From Cuniculiplasma sp052315315 (GTDB lineage: Archaea > Thermoplasmatota > Thermoplasmata > Thermoplasmatales > Thermoplasmataceae): a stretch of DNA of 64,000 bases. How positions within the stretch are numbered: position 1 is the first letter of the stretch; every line of letters starts with the position of its first letter. A model generated the notes under the pieces. That model had not been told where the DNA came from. It ran no database searches and saw only the letters and a program-made list of their open reading frames with translations. Made by a program: the position numbers and the translations under genes. Of this stretch, positions 17,747 to 26,271 are shown in pieces. The stretch spans positions 19,070-83,069 of the forward strand of contig JBLSDE010000004.1 in the NCBI GenBank assembly GCA_052315315.1, given 5' to 3'.

Positions 17747-17845
17747 ATGGAAGATAGAAGGAAAGAGATGATAATCGTTATGCTCTTAGTGGTTATGATG
17801 TCTGCAATAATGTTTTATGTATCCTATCTTAATACGTCTGCATAA
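17747..17845 (+). CDS. Very small single-helix membrane protein, 32 aa
   Basis: An ATG frame of 32 codons reading a charged start (MEDRRKEM), one hydrophobic helix of about 20 residues rich in Met and Val, and a short polar tail ending in LNTSA. A TATA-like AT stretch lies 25-35 bases upstream, and the stop is 2 bases before the ATG of the CinA-like gene, so it looks like the first gene of that operon. Function unknown. Confidence 0.55.
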   Translation: MEDRRKEMIIVMLLVVMMSAIMFYVSYLNTSA

Positions 17846-17847
17846 TT

Positions 17848-18624
17848 ATGAAATTTGGAATCTTGACAGTTGGAAATGAAGTTGTTAAGGGTAGGACTGT
17901 GAATACTAATGCCTCTGAAATATCCAGATCCTTAATAGAAAACGGTCATGAAGTGGTTTATGTAGTTACGTGCAGGGATGAACCTGGGGATATATGCAAA
18001 TCTTTAAAATTTCTGATGGAAAATTGCGATTCAATTGTTAGTAGCGGCGGATTAGGTCCAACAATAGATGATATTACGATTCAGTCAATTGCTAAGTGCT
18101 TGAATTTAAAAATGGAAGTAAATGAGGAGGCAATAAAAATTCTGGCGGATAAATACTCATCCCTAAATTTAACTATGACCGAGGAAAGAAAGAAAATGGC
18201 AATGATGCCTGAAGGCGCATCTATAATCAAAAATGATGTGGGAACAGCACCTGGTATGGTTTTAAATTATGAGGGGAGGTTCGTATTCTCAATACCTGGC
18301 GTTCCCAAAGAAATGAGACAGATGTTAAAGGAAATCATCAAAATAACAGGAAGGGGTAAATTAAATTATATTTCACGAGAAATAAAGATTGAGGGAATAA
18401 TGGAGAGCAGTTTTGCTCCATATATTAGGAAAATATCAGAGGAAACAGGAAAAGGGGTGTTTGTGAAATCCCATCCAGAGTCAATGGAATTTTCAAATCC
18501 AATTCTAATCATAGAGGTATACGGTTATTCAGAAAATGAGAAGGAACTGGAGGAAACTGTAAATAGGTGCTTGAAAGAGATAAATAATTACGCAATAAAG
18601 TTAAACGGAAGGATAAAAGAATAG
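17848..18624 (+). CDS. CinA/MoaB-type nucleotide pyrophosphatase-like protein
   Basis: A 258-residue member of the molybdopterin-binding (MoCF) fold of the archaeal CinA type (COG1058). Motifs: LTVGNEVVKGRTVNTNASEI at the start, SSGGLGPTIDDIT in the core binding site, and GTAPGMV and IPGVPKEM late. Such proteins act on dinucleotides; CinA family members cleave ADP-ribose or deamidate NMN, but the C-terminal deamidase domain is absent here. The length matches archaeal single-domain members. Confidence 0.85.
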   Translation: MKFGILTVGNEVVKGRTVNTNASEISRSLIENGHEVVYVVTCRDEPGDICKSLKFLMENCDSIVSSGGLGPTIDDITIQSIAKCLNLKMEVNEEAIKILADKYSSLNLTMTEERKKMAMMPEGASIIKNDVGTAPGMVLNYEGRFVFSIPGVPKEMRQMLKEIIKITGRGKLNYISREIKIEGIMESSFAPYIRKISEETGKGVFVKSHPESMEFSNPILIIEVYGYSENEKELEETVNRCLKEINNYAIKLNGRIKE

Positions 18625-18652
18625 ATAATCTGGCAGATTTTCTCAAGAAAAA

Positions 18653-18668
18653 TCAGATTTCAATCTGA
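18653..18668 (+). repeat. Tight inverted repeat after the CinA-like gene
   Basis: TCAGATT-TC-AATCTGA: perfect 7-base arms with a 2-base centre, about 30 bases after the CinA-like stop and 74 before the next small gene. It could be an operator for that gene or a transcript-end hairpin; there is no T-run directly after it. Confidence 0.35.
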
Positions 18669-18741
18669 AAGAGAATTGATGCGTTGAGCGATCAGGATGA
18701 TAAATATTTTTATTCTCTAAACCATTCGTTTACCGATCTTC

Positions 18742-18912
18742 ATGAGAGAGCTGGAAAAATTTGAAATAAATGCATTGGAACTTTGCAAAGATGAGGCCTT
18801 TAAGGAAAAGATGAAAATCAAACTTCAGAAAAAATCAAAGCCAATTGATCCATATGAATTAAAGAAATTGGAAAATAAGATTGAAAAAATCAATAAAAAG
18901 TATAATCAATGA
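18742..18912 (+). CDS. Small charged helical protein, 56 aa
   Basis: An ATG frame of 56 codons, about one third Lys or Glu, reading like two amphipathic helices (FEINALELCKDEAFKEKMKI; PYELKKLENKIEKINKKY). A TATA-like box (ATAAATATTTTTA) lies about 25-35 bases upstream, as for a leaderless gene. Its stop overlaps the converging SIS gene by 7 bases. Function unknown; the spacing and composition argue for a real gene. Confidence 0.5.
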   Translation: MRELEKFEINALELCKDEAFKEKMKIKLQKKSKPIDPYELKKLENKIEKINKKYNQ

Positions 18913-19934
18913 TGTCCGGGAGGAAATACAGACATATCAAAATCATAGTATCTCTTATCGTCAAATCTCAGTATATCCGGATTTACATTCAATTTTACGG
19001 CTAAGTGATAGGAGAGAAAATAAGTGTATGCTATGGCCTGTATTGGAAATTCAAAATTATTCCTGGTGTCGAACTTTATTTCAAAATCTCCCGTACCATT
19101 TATAGTAACAGATTTAGCATTTACGTGTCTGATCCCAGAAACTATTTGAGATGTTCTTTCCCTGTCATTATGTCCGGAAATTATTATGAGCAATGTGTTA
19201 TTATCTGTCACAGAGGTACATCCATGATTATACTCCTCTAACTCTATTCCTTCGGAATGTATGTGAGTAGCTTCCTTTAACTTTTGCGCTGTCTCTCTGG
19301 CAGCTATGAAATTATAGCCAGCTCCCAAAACAAAAATATTTCCAATGTTTTCGAGTTCATCAACAATGCTCTTTGTTTCAAGATCAGCATCGTGAAGAGT
19401 ATTGTCCATAATTCGAATAAACTCATTGAAATCGTATTCTTCATCTATCGTCTTTCTGGCTATAATGGCGCTTGCAAGAACATTGTCGAAAAATGCCTTT
19501 GTATTACATAAGGACTTATCCTTTTCCCGAATAATTACTGGGATATCGCTTTCCTTCGCAAGGGGCGATTCCTGGTCATGAGTAATACCTATAACATTGG
19601 CCTCCGGATGATTCCTAATTGCTGCCATAGTTGAATAAGTCTTGCCTGTATGTGACAGTGCAAGTATGTTAGGCAAAGGACTGTAGTAATTGGCAAGTTC
19701 GTAACCCATATAGGAATTCCATGTTCCATTCTCATTCCCTGCAAACTGGAATCCGAGAACTCCGGCGTGATAGGATGTTCCATTTCCGGTAACGGTTATC
19801 CCTTTTCTTTTCAATTTTAACTCCACCGATTCTGTATTTTCTTTCGTAGTTTTAAGTGCTTTAGGTGTCTCTTTCAGCATCTCATACATAAGATAGGGAT
19901 GTTCATTTCTTACCTCTGGCAATTCGTCAGTCAT
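18906..19934 (-). CDS. SIS-domain aminosugar isomerase-like protein
   Basis: A 342-residue protein made of two tandem SIS domains. The first has VTGNGTSYHAGVLG and SHTGKTYST (phosphosugar-binding Ser/Thr loop); the second has FVLGAGYNFIAARETAQKLK and EGIELEEYNHG, like the catalytic Glu/His region of GlmS isomerase domains. There is no N-terminal glutaminase domain, so it would use or release ammonia, or act as a deglycase/isomerase of the AgaS/FrlB type. The substrate is not determinable. It has its own promoter in the AT-rich gap up to 20159. Confidence 0.83.
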   Translation of the reverse strand: MTDELPEVRNEHPYLMYEMLKETPKALKTTKENTESVELKLKRKGITVTGNGTSYHAGVLGFQFAGNENGTWNSYMGYELANYYSPLPNILALSHTGKTYSTMAAIRNHPEANVIGITHDQESPLAKESDIPVIIREKDKSLCNTKAFFDNVLASAIIARKTIDEEYDFNEFIRIMDNTLHDADLETKSIVDELENIGNIFVLGAGYNFIAARETAQKLKEATHIHSEGIELEEYNHGCTSVTDNNTLLIIISGHNDRERTSQIVSGIRHVNAKSVTINGTGDFEIKFDTRNNFEFPIQAIAYTYFLSYHLAVKLNVNPDILRFDDKRYYDFDMSVFPPGHH

Positions 19935-20159
19935 AAGTCATTAATTTGTAATAGCATAAAACCATTTGGTAAAATATTTTTCACAAAATTAAGTGTATTG
20001 GCCACACTCTACATCTTTCAGTAAAAATGAAAACTTGTGTTATCAAATAATAAGAAGATAAAACGAGTAAAAGAGTCAAAACACATTCTTTCAAACGGGT
20101 CAGGAAAAATAAAAATTATTTTAATCTAATTTATGATATCATAACGGTAATTGGGTAAA

Positions 20160-21920
20160 ATGAGAAATCAAGAGTTGGTGTTTGCATTCAAAAATATAGG
20201 TCCAATAAAAAAGAATGGAAAAATTAAGAACTCAGATATAACTTTGATATATGGATATCCAAATTCAGGGAAATCTTTCATTCTAAGGGCACTTTACAGC
20301 GCCTTATCTGTAATTGATAAAGAAATGGAAGATTCAATTAAGAATTTTTTGGAAGAAAATTTATCCATATTAATCCTAAAATCTCTTGGTAACAGCCTAA
20401 GTAAAATAATAGAAACATTTATGGAAGTAATAGATACAACTCTTCATTTTTATGATTTAACTCCAAGAAATCTAGTAAATTCAGTTCCAGAAGATGAACT
20501 CAACAAGGTCCTATTAAGTATAATCAAAGAAAATGTTCATCATATTGAATTTGAATCATCAGAAAATGGAATTTTATACACATTTAAAGATCAGGTTACG
20601 ATTCCTATTTACATTGACTCTATAAACAAAAATTTGAAAAATTCATTTTTTAGATTTCTTTCAAATATTATAGGAGGTGGATCTATCAAAACCTTAAAAA
20701 TAAATGGAGAAAGGTTCGATAATCTTTTAGAATCTGAAATTAGAAATTTATCCTATAACTCTGTGAATGGAAATTTCGCTCCTCGTGCTGAACATTTAAT
20801 TGGTTCCATCGATAGAACCCGAATTGTTTATGAATTTAAAACCAACCTAATCTATTCAATTCCTGAAATTTCTACTAAATCTTGCATAATAAATATTGAT
20901 GCACAAATATTAATAAAAAAGATTAATAATGTACATAAAAACATTAAAAGTAACATTGACAATAATGAAAAAATAGACCAAGAAGCACTCAGAAATCAAG
21001 TAATTTCAAAGATAAAAAGCAATAAAAGACAAGGGTTTTACATCTTTTCATTAAGAGAGATTCCAGAAGGACTGTCTAAAAGTATATCTAAAACAATAGT
21101 GGAATATTTTATTATTCACATTCATTCCTTAGTTAAAACATATTCTAAAATAAATGAGGTAAGGTTTATACCATTTGGAAGAACACCTCTTATTAATTAT
21201 TCGTTTCTTAAAAACGATCAAAACAAGAGTAGGGAAGATTTGCAAAACGATTCAATGCAAAATATATATAATACATTTATCAAATGGATAAAGTATACTG
21301 AGACAAAAATTATAACAGAAAATAAACCATTTCTAAAATCCCCGATCGTAATGCAAGGGGATATATCTTATGATAAAATTACAAATCGCTTATTTTATAC
21401 TGACAGAAACAATTTTACTGTTGACATAAGGTATGCCTCAGCCATGGCTAATGAAGTCGCAGGAATAGTGCTGATATCTCTCTCAATGGAAGAAGGTTTA
21501 ATTATTATTGAAGAACCTGAATCGCAGCTCCATCCCTCATCTCAAATAATAATGGCACTGACATTAATTGATATGGCGTCATCCGGAAAGAGAATAGTTT
21601 TTTCGACTCACAGTAACATGTTAGGTCAGATTTTTTATCTACTTCACAAATACAAACCCAGTCCAAGGCAAATACAAAATTTGATAGATGATGTGATAAA
21701 TACTGAATATGAAAGTAAAAATGAAGAAGCAATAAGCGATTTGGCATTTAGTGTTTCCAAGGCTTTAGATTATGTTGAGTTCGACTCTTACTATGTAGAT
21801 AAAGTTAACGCGGTAAGAGAAATTAATTTGGAAAAATTCGGCAATGGAATACCAGGGATAACAGATGAAGTTCTAATGAAGTTGTTGAACTGGACAGGAA
21901 AAATATCAGAGGATGAATAA
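20160..21920 (+). CDS. AAA_15/AAA_21-type ATPase (SMC/OLD-like), putative defence
   Basis: About 586 residues from the ATG at 20160 (a TTG start three codons earlier is possible). Walker A is GYPNSGKS at 32-39. There is then a roughly 400-residue insertion rich in Asn, Ile and Lys, an ABC-signature-like region (YASAMANEVAGIVLISL), Walker B IIIEEPESQLHP near 448-459 and a switch His in STHSNM near 482. This is the layout of the AAA_15/AAA_21 ATPases found in OLD, PARIS and related anti-phage systems. No TOPRIM domain is seen; instead the nuclease is a separate downstream gene 14 bases away. Composition is more AT-rich than the surroundings, which suggests transfer. Confidence 0.82.
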   Translation: MRNQELVFAFKNIGPIKKNGKIKNSDITLIYGYPNSGKSFILRALYSALSVIDKEMEDSIKNFLEENLSILILKSLGNSLSKIIETFMEVIDTTLHFYDLTPRNLVNSVPEDELNKVLLSIIKENVHHIEFESSENGILYTFKDQVTIPIYIDSINKNLKNSFFRFLSNIIGGGSIKTLKINGERFDNLLESEIRNLSYNSVNGNFAPRAEHLIGSIDRTRIVYEFKTNLIYSIPEISTKSCIINIDAQILIKKINNVHKNIKSNIDNNEKIDQEALRNQVISKIKSNKRQGFYIFSLREIPEGLSKSISKTIVEYFIIHIHSLVKTYSKINEVRFIPFGRTPLINYSFLKNDQNKSREDLQNDSMQNIYNTFIKWIKYTETKIITENKPFLKSPIVMQGDISYDKITNRLFYTDRNNFTVDIRYASAMANEVAGIVLISLSMEEGLIIIEEPESQLHPSSQIIMALTLIDMASSGKRIVFSTHSNMLGQIFYLLHKYKPSPRQIQNLIDDVINTEYESKNEEAISDLAFSVSKALDYVEFDSYYVDKVNAVREINLEKFGNGIPGITDEVLMKLLNWTGKISEDE

Positions 21921-21934
21921 AGAGGATAAAAATC

Positions 21935-22447
21935 ATGAGCGGTACACTTAATGATGGTAATGAAATATATTCTACAAATTTCAAAGATAGTAATTGCAGT
22001 GTTACGATTAAGAAAGTTGATGAGTTTGTGGCTCTAATTAATATTGAGGAAACTTCTATTGGAAAAAGTACTCCCCACGCAGATTTAGCTTTAATTTTTA
22101 AAAAAGGCAAAAGGAAAATAATTATTTTCGAGTTAAAGGGTGTTGATTCATTAAAAGAAAAGGAAAAATACGAAATTCTTATGAAAAGAATAAAGAACAA
22201 ACTGATTCCAACTGTTAATTTATTTTTGGAAGATACAGGTAAAGGTGGTAAACGGGAATCGAATAAAGTTGCTCAATTAAATGGGCATTCAGTTTTTGAA
22301 TACGTAATTGTTGTTAAAAATGAATCTATAAGACAGCAATTTGTCGGCATTTTAATTGAGAAAAAAATAAATTTAAATTTGTCAGGGAAACAATTTGGTG
22401 TTCCCATAAATTTTCATTTAGAGAAAGAAGATTATTATCCCTCATAA
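21935..22447 (+). CDS. Small PD-(D/E)xK nuclease-like partner of the ATPase
   Basis: A 170-residue protein. The centre reads PHADLALIFKKG then KIIIFELKG: Asp50 on one strand and Glu66-x-Lys68 on the next, the catalytic core of restriction-type PD-(D/E)xK nucleases, followed by a helix (KYEILMKRIKNKL) and a conserved-looking strand (FEYVIVVKN). A preceding Glu in the IEE segment could be the fourth ligand. It lies 14 bases after the ATPase on the same strand with the same AT-rich codon use. Nuclease activity is inferred from the motif only. Confidence 0.68.
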   Translation: MSGTLNDGNEIYSTNFKDSNCSVTIKKVDEFVALINIEETSIGKSTPHADLALIFKKGKRKIIIFELKGVDSLKEKEKYEILMKRIKNKLIPTVNLFLEDTGKGGKRESNKVAQLNGHSVFEYVIVVKNESIRQQFVGILIEKKINLNLSGKQFGVPINFHLEKEDYYPS

Positions 22448-22461
22448 AAAATTTTGTTATG

Positions 22462-22500
22462 GTCACATAAGATGAGGTGAATTAAGTTCACACAAGTGAC
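22462..22500 (+). repeat. Nested inverted repeats after the nuclease gene
   Basis: An outer pair GTCAC ... GTGAC encloses an inner pair GTGAA-TTAAG-TTCAC, starting 15 bases after the nuclease stop. It could fold as a small two-level stem in RNA, mark the 3' end of the transferred unit, or be an operator. No T-run follows directly. Confidence 0.3.
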
Positions 22501-22631
22501 AAACGTCTTTAAATTAATGATTTCCCTAAAAATTTTCTTAAAATGGGAACTGAAGACCTTTCATATACATTTTGGATTTTAAAATAACGCAGTTAATTTG
22601 TAAAATTCTTCCTTAATCAATCAATATATAC

Positions 22632-22653
22632 TCTTAATTAATTACAATTAAGA
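22632..22653 (+). promoter_or_regulatory. Palindrome abutting the start codon, likely operator
   Basis: Perfect 8-base arms TCTTAATT and AATTAAGA separated by 6 bases end exactly at the base before the ATG of the next gene. A TATA-like ATATATA lies just upstream (22624-22630), so the palindrome covers the expected start site of a leaderless transcript. Confidence 0.45.
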
Positions 22654-23001
22654 ATGGCAGCAGTAAGAATTGAGGGGGACTACTCCAACATAACAACATA
22701 TTTCGGCCAAATGCTTTCAATTAAAAAACTAAGAGAGTTTGATCTTCACACTTTTCATCTCTATTTTGAAGGCTATCAGAGAATAATAGACGCAGACAGA
22801 GGATTAACTGGCTTCTCAAAGGACTTTCCCGATTCCAAAAATGTCGACCGGATAGTTTACATAGAATTCACAGCAAGTACAGGTTCTAAATGTTTTTCCT
22901 TTAAAATCGGATGGGATTACGCTGAATTTGAGGGTATAGATGAAAAGTCATCCCAGAGTTTCATGGACCTTTTGGATCAATCCACATTTAGATTTTTTTA
23001 A
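22654..23001 (+). CDS. Unknown small alpha/beta protein, 115 aa
   Basis: A 115-residue soluble protein without a recognised family. It has a helix-rich first half (YFGQMLSIKKLREFD) and a strand-rich second half (RIVYIEFTAS; CFSFKIGWDYAEFEG). No Cys clusters or membrane helix are seen. It stands alone between the ATPase/nuclease pair and a membrane/glycosyltransferase pair, behind a palindromic promoter. Confidence 0.6.
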   Translation: MAAVRIEGDYSNITTYFGQMLSIKKLREFDLHTFHLYFEGYQRIIDADRGLTGFSKDFPDSKNVDRIVYIEFTASTGSKCFSFKIGWDYAEFEGIDEKSSQSFMDLLDQSTFRFF

Positions 23002-23078
23002 AATGCATTTAAGAAAAATATTATTAAGGAAAATGACAATACAAAAACATTAATTTATAATATTGTATGAGGTAGATA

Positions 23079-23642
23079 ATGGCACAGATTAAACTTAGGG
23101 GTAGGTTGGATACTTTTTACAAGGTCAGGGTTGTATTTATTGTTTCATTTGTAGTTTCCTTTTTGCTTACGACCCAAATTGGACAAAATTATATACCAAA
23201 TTCCTCACTGGTTACAAACAATATTGTAAGTTTCTACAGTAACTCAAACATTCTTAATTTTTACGGTACCATTATGGGACTTTTAATGGCTGCTTATACA
23301 GTACTGATCTCAATGATACCTATATTCCATCCAGACAGTTTAAAGCAGCCAATATTTGGACAGATCAATCGTCTATTTGTTTTTACGATTATGATTGGTC
23401 TAGCATCAATGCTTCTCAATTTTGCAAGTTTTATAGTGAATAAGTCTTCTCAATATTTTCTGTTTATTGAAGTATTTTTGTTTATAGCCTTAATAACTGG
23501 CATTATCTTCTCTGTGCTTTCGCTGTCGGATATATTCAACATATTGAGAGGTAAGAAAATATCAAGAGAACTTCCAAGGGAAACTGGGAGTAGGGGTTCA
23601 CGTATAAATCAAGAGAGCGAAAAAGATGGTTCAGCTAGATAA
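23079..23642 (+). CDS. Four-helix membrane protein
   Basis: A 187-residue protein with four membrane helices: residues about 13-33, 68-90, 105-125 and 130-152. A polar cytoplasmic tail is rich in Arg and Ser (GSRGSRINQ). GAGGT stands before the ATG. It overlaps the glycosyltransferase gene by 17 bases, so the two are coexpressed and may form one complex. Function unknown. Confidence 0.65.
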   Translation: MAQIKLRGRLDTFYKVRVVFIVSFVVSFLLTTQIGQNYIPNSSLVTNNIVSFYSNSNILNFYGTIMGLLMAAYTVLISMIPIFHPDSLKQPIFGQINRLFVFTIMIGLASMLLNFASFIVNKSSQYFLFIEVFLFIALITGIIFSVLSLSDIFNILRGKKISRELPRETGSRGSRINQESEKDGSAR

Positions 23643-24714
23643 ATGGATTATATTTTTTTGGTCTCTATTTATCTTAATATTAACAATATTCTCATTTCTT
23701 AGACTTTACCTTATTCGATGGTGGGAGAAGCATGAAGAAGTAATCGATCCTTCTTTTAATCCAAAAGTCCATGTTATAGTACCGTGTAAAGGCATTGATC
23801 TAAATATGGAAGACAATCTAAAGTCTATTTTGTCTCAGTCATACAAAAATTTCAGTCTTGTTGCTGTCGTAGATTCAGAAAATGATCCATCATTTGATTT
23901 ACTCAAAAAATTGCACATAGATACCTTGAAGACAGATATGAGCTACAGTGGGAGTGGAAAGGTCAGGGCTATAAGTACAGCTCTTAAAGACATACCTGAT
24001 GAAGATATCGTAATTCTTGTAGATTCGGATACTATGGTGAGTGAGAATTGGATTCTTTATCTTATTAATCCACTCAAGAAGCCTAGCACTGGTGCTGTAA
24101 GCACCTATCCTTTCTATATACCAGTTGACAATAAAAATTTCTGGGGCATGGTAAAAAAAATATGGGGCTACCTTGGAATAAATATGATGGAATTCAGACC
24201 TGCCAGATTTGTATGGGGCGGCTCTGTAGCATTTAGAAGATCACTGATCGGGGAGAACGATTTCAAATTATTCAGTCAGGCAGTATCTGATGATGCGACC
24301 ATTACTGCCATATGCAAGAGAAAAAATCTTGCAATTGAATATTCAAAAAAGGCAACACCAAAGGTATTGGTGAAAGAAGACAAATATTCCTTTATGGAAT
24401 GGTCAAATAGGCAGATGGCAATCAGTCTTTCCTATGCAAAGTCGGCCTTCCATGTGGGCATTCTGATGTACGGACTTGTGATAATGTATATTATCGCTCT
24501 TATACCTTTAACTTTGTTTGTCTGGTGGGGGTTTATTTTGGGCTATATACCATATCTTTTTAGCATAGGAGTCAATGTAAATAGGGATAGAAAACACATT
24601 GCGAGAACAGTGATAATTACCATAATAATGCCGTTCATATTTATTCTTAATATGATAAATGGTAACAAGATGAGCCATATAGAGTGGAGAGGAGAAAAAT
24701 ATGCACTTAGATGA
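23626..24714 (+). CDS. Membrane glycosyltransferase family 2 (ceramide glucosyltransferase-like)
   Basis: A 362-residue GT-A enzyme with one N-terminal membrane helix and three C-terminal ones. The catalytic region shows HVIVPCKGID (donor-binding strand), VVDSEND, the DxD-type LVDSDTM, and VSDDATITAICKR as acceptor/base motif; the place of Q-x-x-R-W is taken by EWSNRQMA. This fits the processive or ceramide-glucosyltransferase-like branch (GT21). It should glycosylate a lipid or make a surface polysaccharide at the inner face of the membrane. Confidence 0.83.
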   Translation: MVQLDKWIIFFWSLFILILTIFSFLRLYLIRWWEKHEEVIDPSFNPKVHVIVPCKGIDLNMEDNLKSILSQSYKNFSLVAVVDSENDPSFDLLKKLHIDTLKTDMSYSGSGKVRAISTALKDIPDEDIVILVDSDTMVSENWILYLINPLKKPSTGAVSTYPFYIPVDNKNFWGMVKKIWGYLGINMMEFRPARFVWGGSVAFRRSLIGENDFKLFSQAVSDDATITAICKRKNLAIEYSKKATPKVLVKEDKYSFMEWSNRQMAISLSYAKSAFHVGILMYGLVIMYIIALIPLTLFVWWGFILGYIPYLFSIGVNVNRDRKHIARTVIITIIMPFIFILNMINGNKMSHIEWRGEKYALR

Positions 24715-24849
24715 TAACTGCTCTTACAGATGATTGCACATTTGCTTTTACTAAACATAAACGTGCGGAAAAAAATTTGCTGAGAAGATGATCTAATCTT
24801 ATCCTTTTCGATCATTATCGTATTTATAGATAATCAGCATATAGACAAT

Positions 24850-25176
24850 ATGGCTTCACTAAAGCTTTATTATAAATTAGGAGTAATTGGATCATTGATT
24901 GTAATATTAATTGGAGTTGCCGTAATATTTCTTCACCAATTGACTTCGTATATTTCATTTTTCGGGACAGTTTCTATGGGTGCTGATGTTGTTACAAACA
25001 TGGTTTTCGGTGTGGTTGCATTACTGGGTACTGAAATAAGCAGGAGAAAAAGAGACGTTGGATTGACAGCCATGACTGTAATCTCTTTTGCAGGAATACT
25101 CGCATATCCAGGTATTTTTACAATTGGCTACATAGTAGTTCTTATTGCAGTTTTGATAGCATTCATTAAAAAATAA
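24850..25176 (+). CDS. Small membrane protein, 108 aa
   Basis: A 108-residue protein with four short hydrophobic segments and a basic turn (ISRRKRDVG) between the second and third. It is Ile/Val/Gly rich. It is preceded by an AT-rich promoter region and looks independently transcribed. Function unknown. Confidence 0.6.
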   Translation: MASLKLYYKLGVIGSLIVILIGVAVIFLHQLTSYISFFGTVSMGADVVTNMVFGVVALLGTEISRRKRDVGLTAMTVISFAGILAYPGIFTIGYIVVLIAVLIAFIKK

Positions 25177-25242
25177 TCCAATACTTTATAATTTAGACCA
25201 TTTTTTGAGGAAATTTTGGAACTAATACTGCACAATGCTCCA

Positions 25243-25437
25243 TTATTCCTTAATCTGCCTAATTGTCTCCCCATTGGAGCATTCAAGCCATGCCATATGA
25301 GCCATTCCACAAGAGTCATTAAATAGAATGATATCCTTGTGTAATATTGATTCTTTTGAAAGGTGTTGATAAGAATCATTAAAGGGATTTATTTCAATTT
25401 TATGACCACGATATAACAAAATATTAATAGAAATCAA
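25243..25437 (-). CDS. Possible short ORF, 64 aa
   Basis: An ATG frame reading HKIEINPFNDSYQHL and later FNDSCGMAHMAWLECSNGE fills the 273-base gap between the small membrane gene and the vWA gene. The composition is protein-like, but the vWA promoter must lie inside it, which argues against. Included as a doubtful call because nothing else explains the gap. Confidence 0.22.
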   Translation of the reverse strand: MISINILLYRGHKIEINPFNDSYQHLSKESILHKDIILFNDSCGMAHMAWLECSNGETIRQIKE

Positions 25438-25449
25438 TGATCAACCCTT

Positions 25450-26271
25450 ATGGCATACGAGGCTGAAATTAGCAGAAGAAGACCTGGTTTATTCATTTTT
25501 TTGGTTGACCAGTCAAGATCAATGAGCAGAAAGATATCTGGTGGAAGTCAATCAAAGGCTCAGGAAGCGGCTGACGCAATTAATAAGCAATTAAATGAAA
25601 TAATAAGCAGATGTACGAAGTCTGACGGAGTTAGACCCTATTTTGAGGTAGGCGTCATAGGTTATGGTTACAAGAGTGGTGAAGCAACTGGCTTAATTTC
25701 TGATGCGCCTATACCAATAAATGAACTTGAATCGCATATTTTGAGAATGGAAAAGAAAAAGCAAAATATAGATGGCGAGGAGATAGAAATCGAATTTCCA
25801 GTATGGTTTGATCCTGTCGCATCCTTCGATACCCCTATGGTCAAGGGCTTGACTATAGCAAAACAGTGGATTGAAGACTGGGTACAGAGAAATCCAGAGT
25901 CATTCCCGCCAGTTTTAATTAACATCAGTGATGGGGGGGCCACCGATGGTGATCCTGTTCCAGTAGCTGAGAATATTATGAGGATTGAGACCTCGGATGG
26001 GAAGACTCTTATTTGGAACTGCCATATTTCTGAAAAGGGAGAGAAGAGCGTAAGTTTTCCAACAGATGAGAGCCAGATCCCTGATGAGAAACACTCCAAG
26101 GAAATGTTTGAGATGAGCAGCGTTATACCGGATTCAATGCTCGCTATTGCCAAGGAGGAATATGCTAACGTTGATACTGGTGCAAGGGCTTACGTATATA
26201 ATGCCAATTTAGAGGATCTCATAAGACTTCTGGATATAGGTACAAGGGTTGTTTATAACAAGGTCAAGTAA
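25450..26271 (+). CDS. vWA-domain protein (TerY-like), first gene of a signalling triad
   Basis: A 273-residue stand-alone von Willebrand A domain with a complete MIDAS metal site: Asp20-x-Ser22-x-Ser24 in FLVDQSRSMS, Thr128 in FDTPM and Asp161 in ISDGGATDGD. No membrane helix is seen, so it is cytoplasmic. Its stop and the next start overlap (TAATG), and a protein kinase gene converges just after. The set vWA + PP2C + kinase matches the TerY-P triad known from comparative genomics, where the vWA protein (TerY) is thought to be the scaffold or target of phosphorylation. Confidence 0.85.
   Translation: MAYEAEISRRRPGLFIFLVDQSRSMSRKISGGSQSKAQEAADAINKQLNEIISRCTKSDGVRPYFEVGVIGYGYKSGEATGLISDAPIPINELESHILRMEKKKQNIDGEEIEIEFPVWFDPVASFDTPMVKGLTIAKQWIEDWVQRNPESFPPVLINISDGGATDGDPVPVAENIMRIETSDGKTLIWNCHISEKGEKSVSFPTDESQIPDEKHSKEMFEMSSVIPDSMLAIAKEEYANVDTGARAYVYNANLEDLIRLLDIGTRVVYNKVK

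Noticed and set aside
18906..19934. Full glucosamine-6-phosphate synthase (GlmS)
   Set aside because: The N-terminal glutaminase domain is absent; only two SIS domains exist, so I kept a general isomerase-like call.
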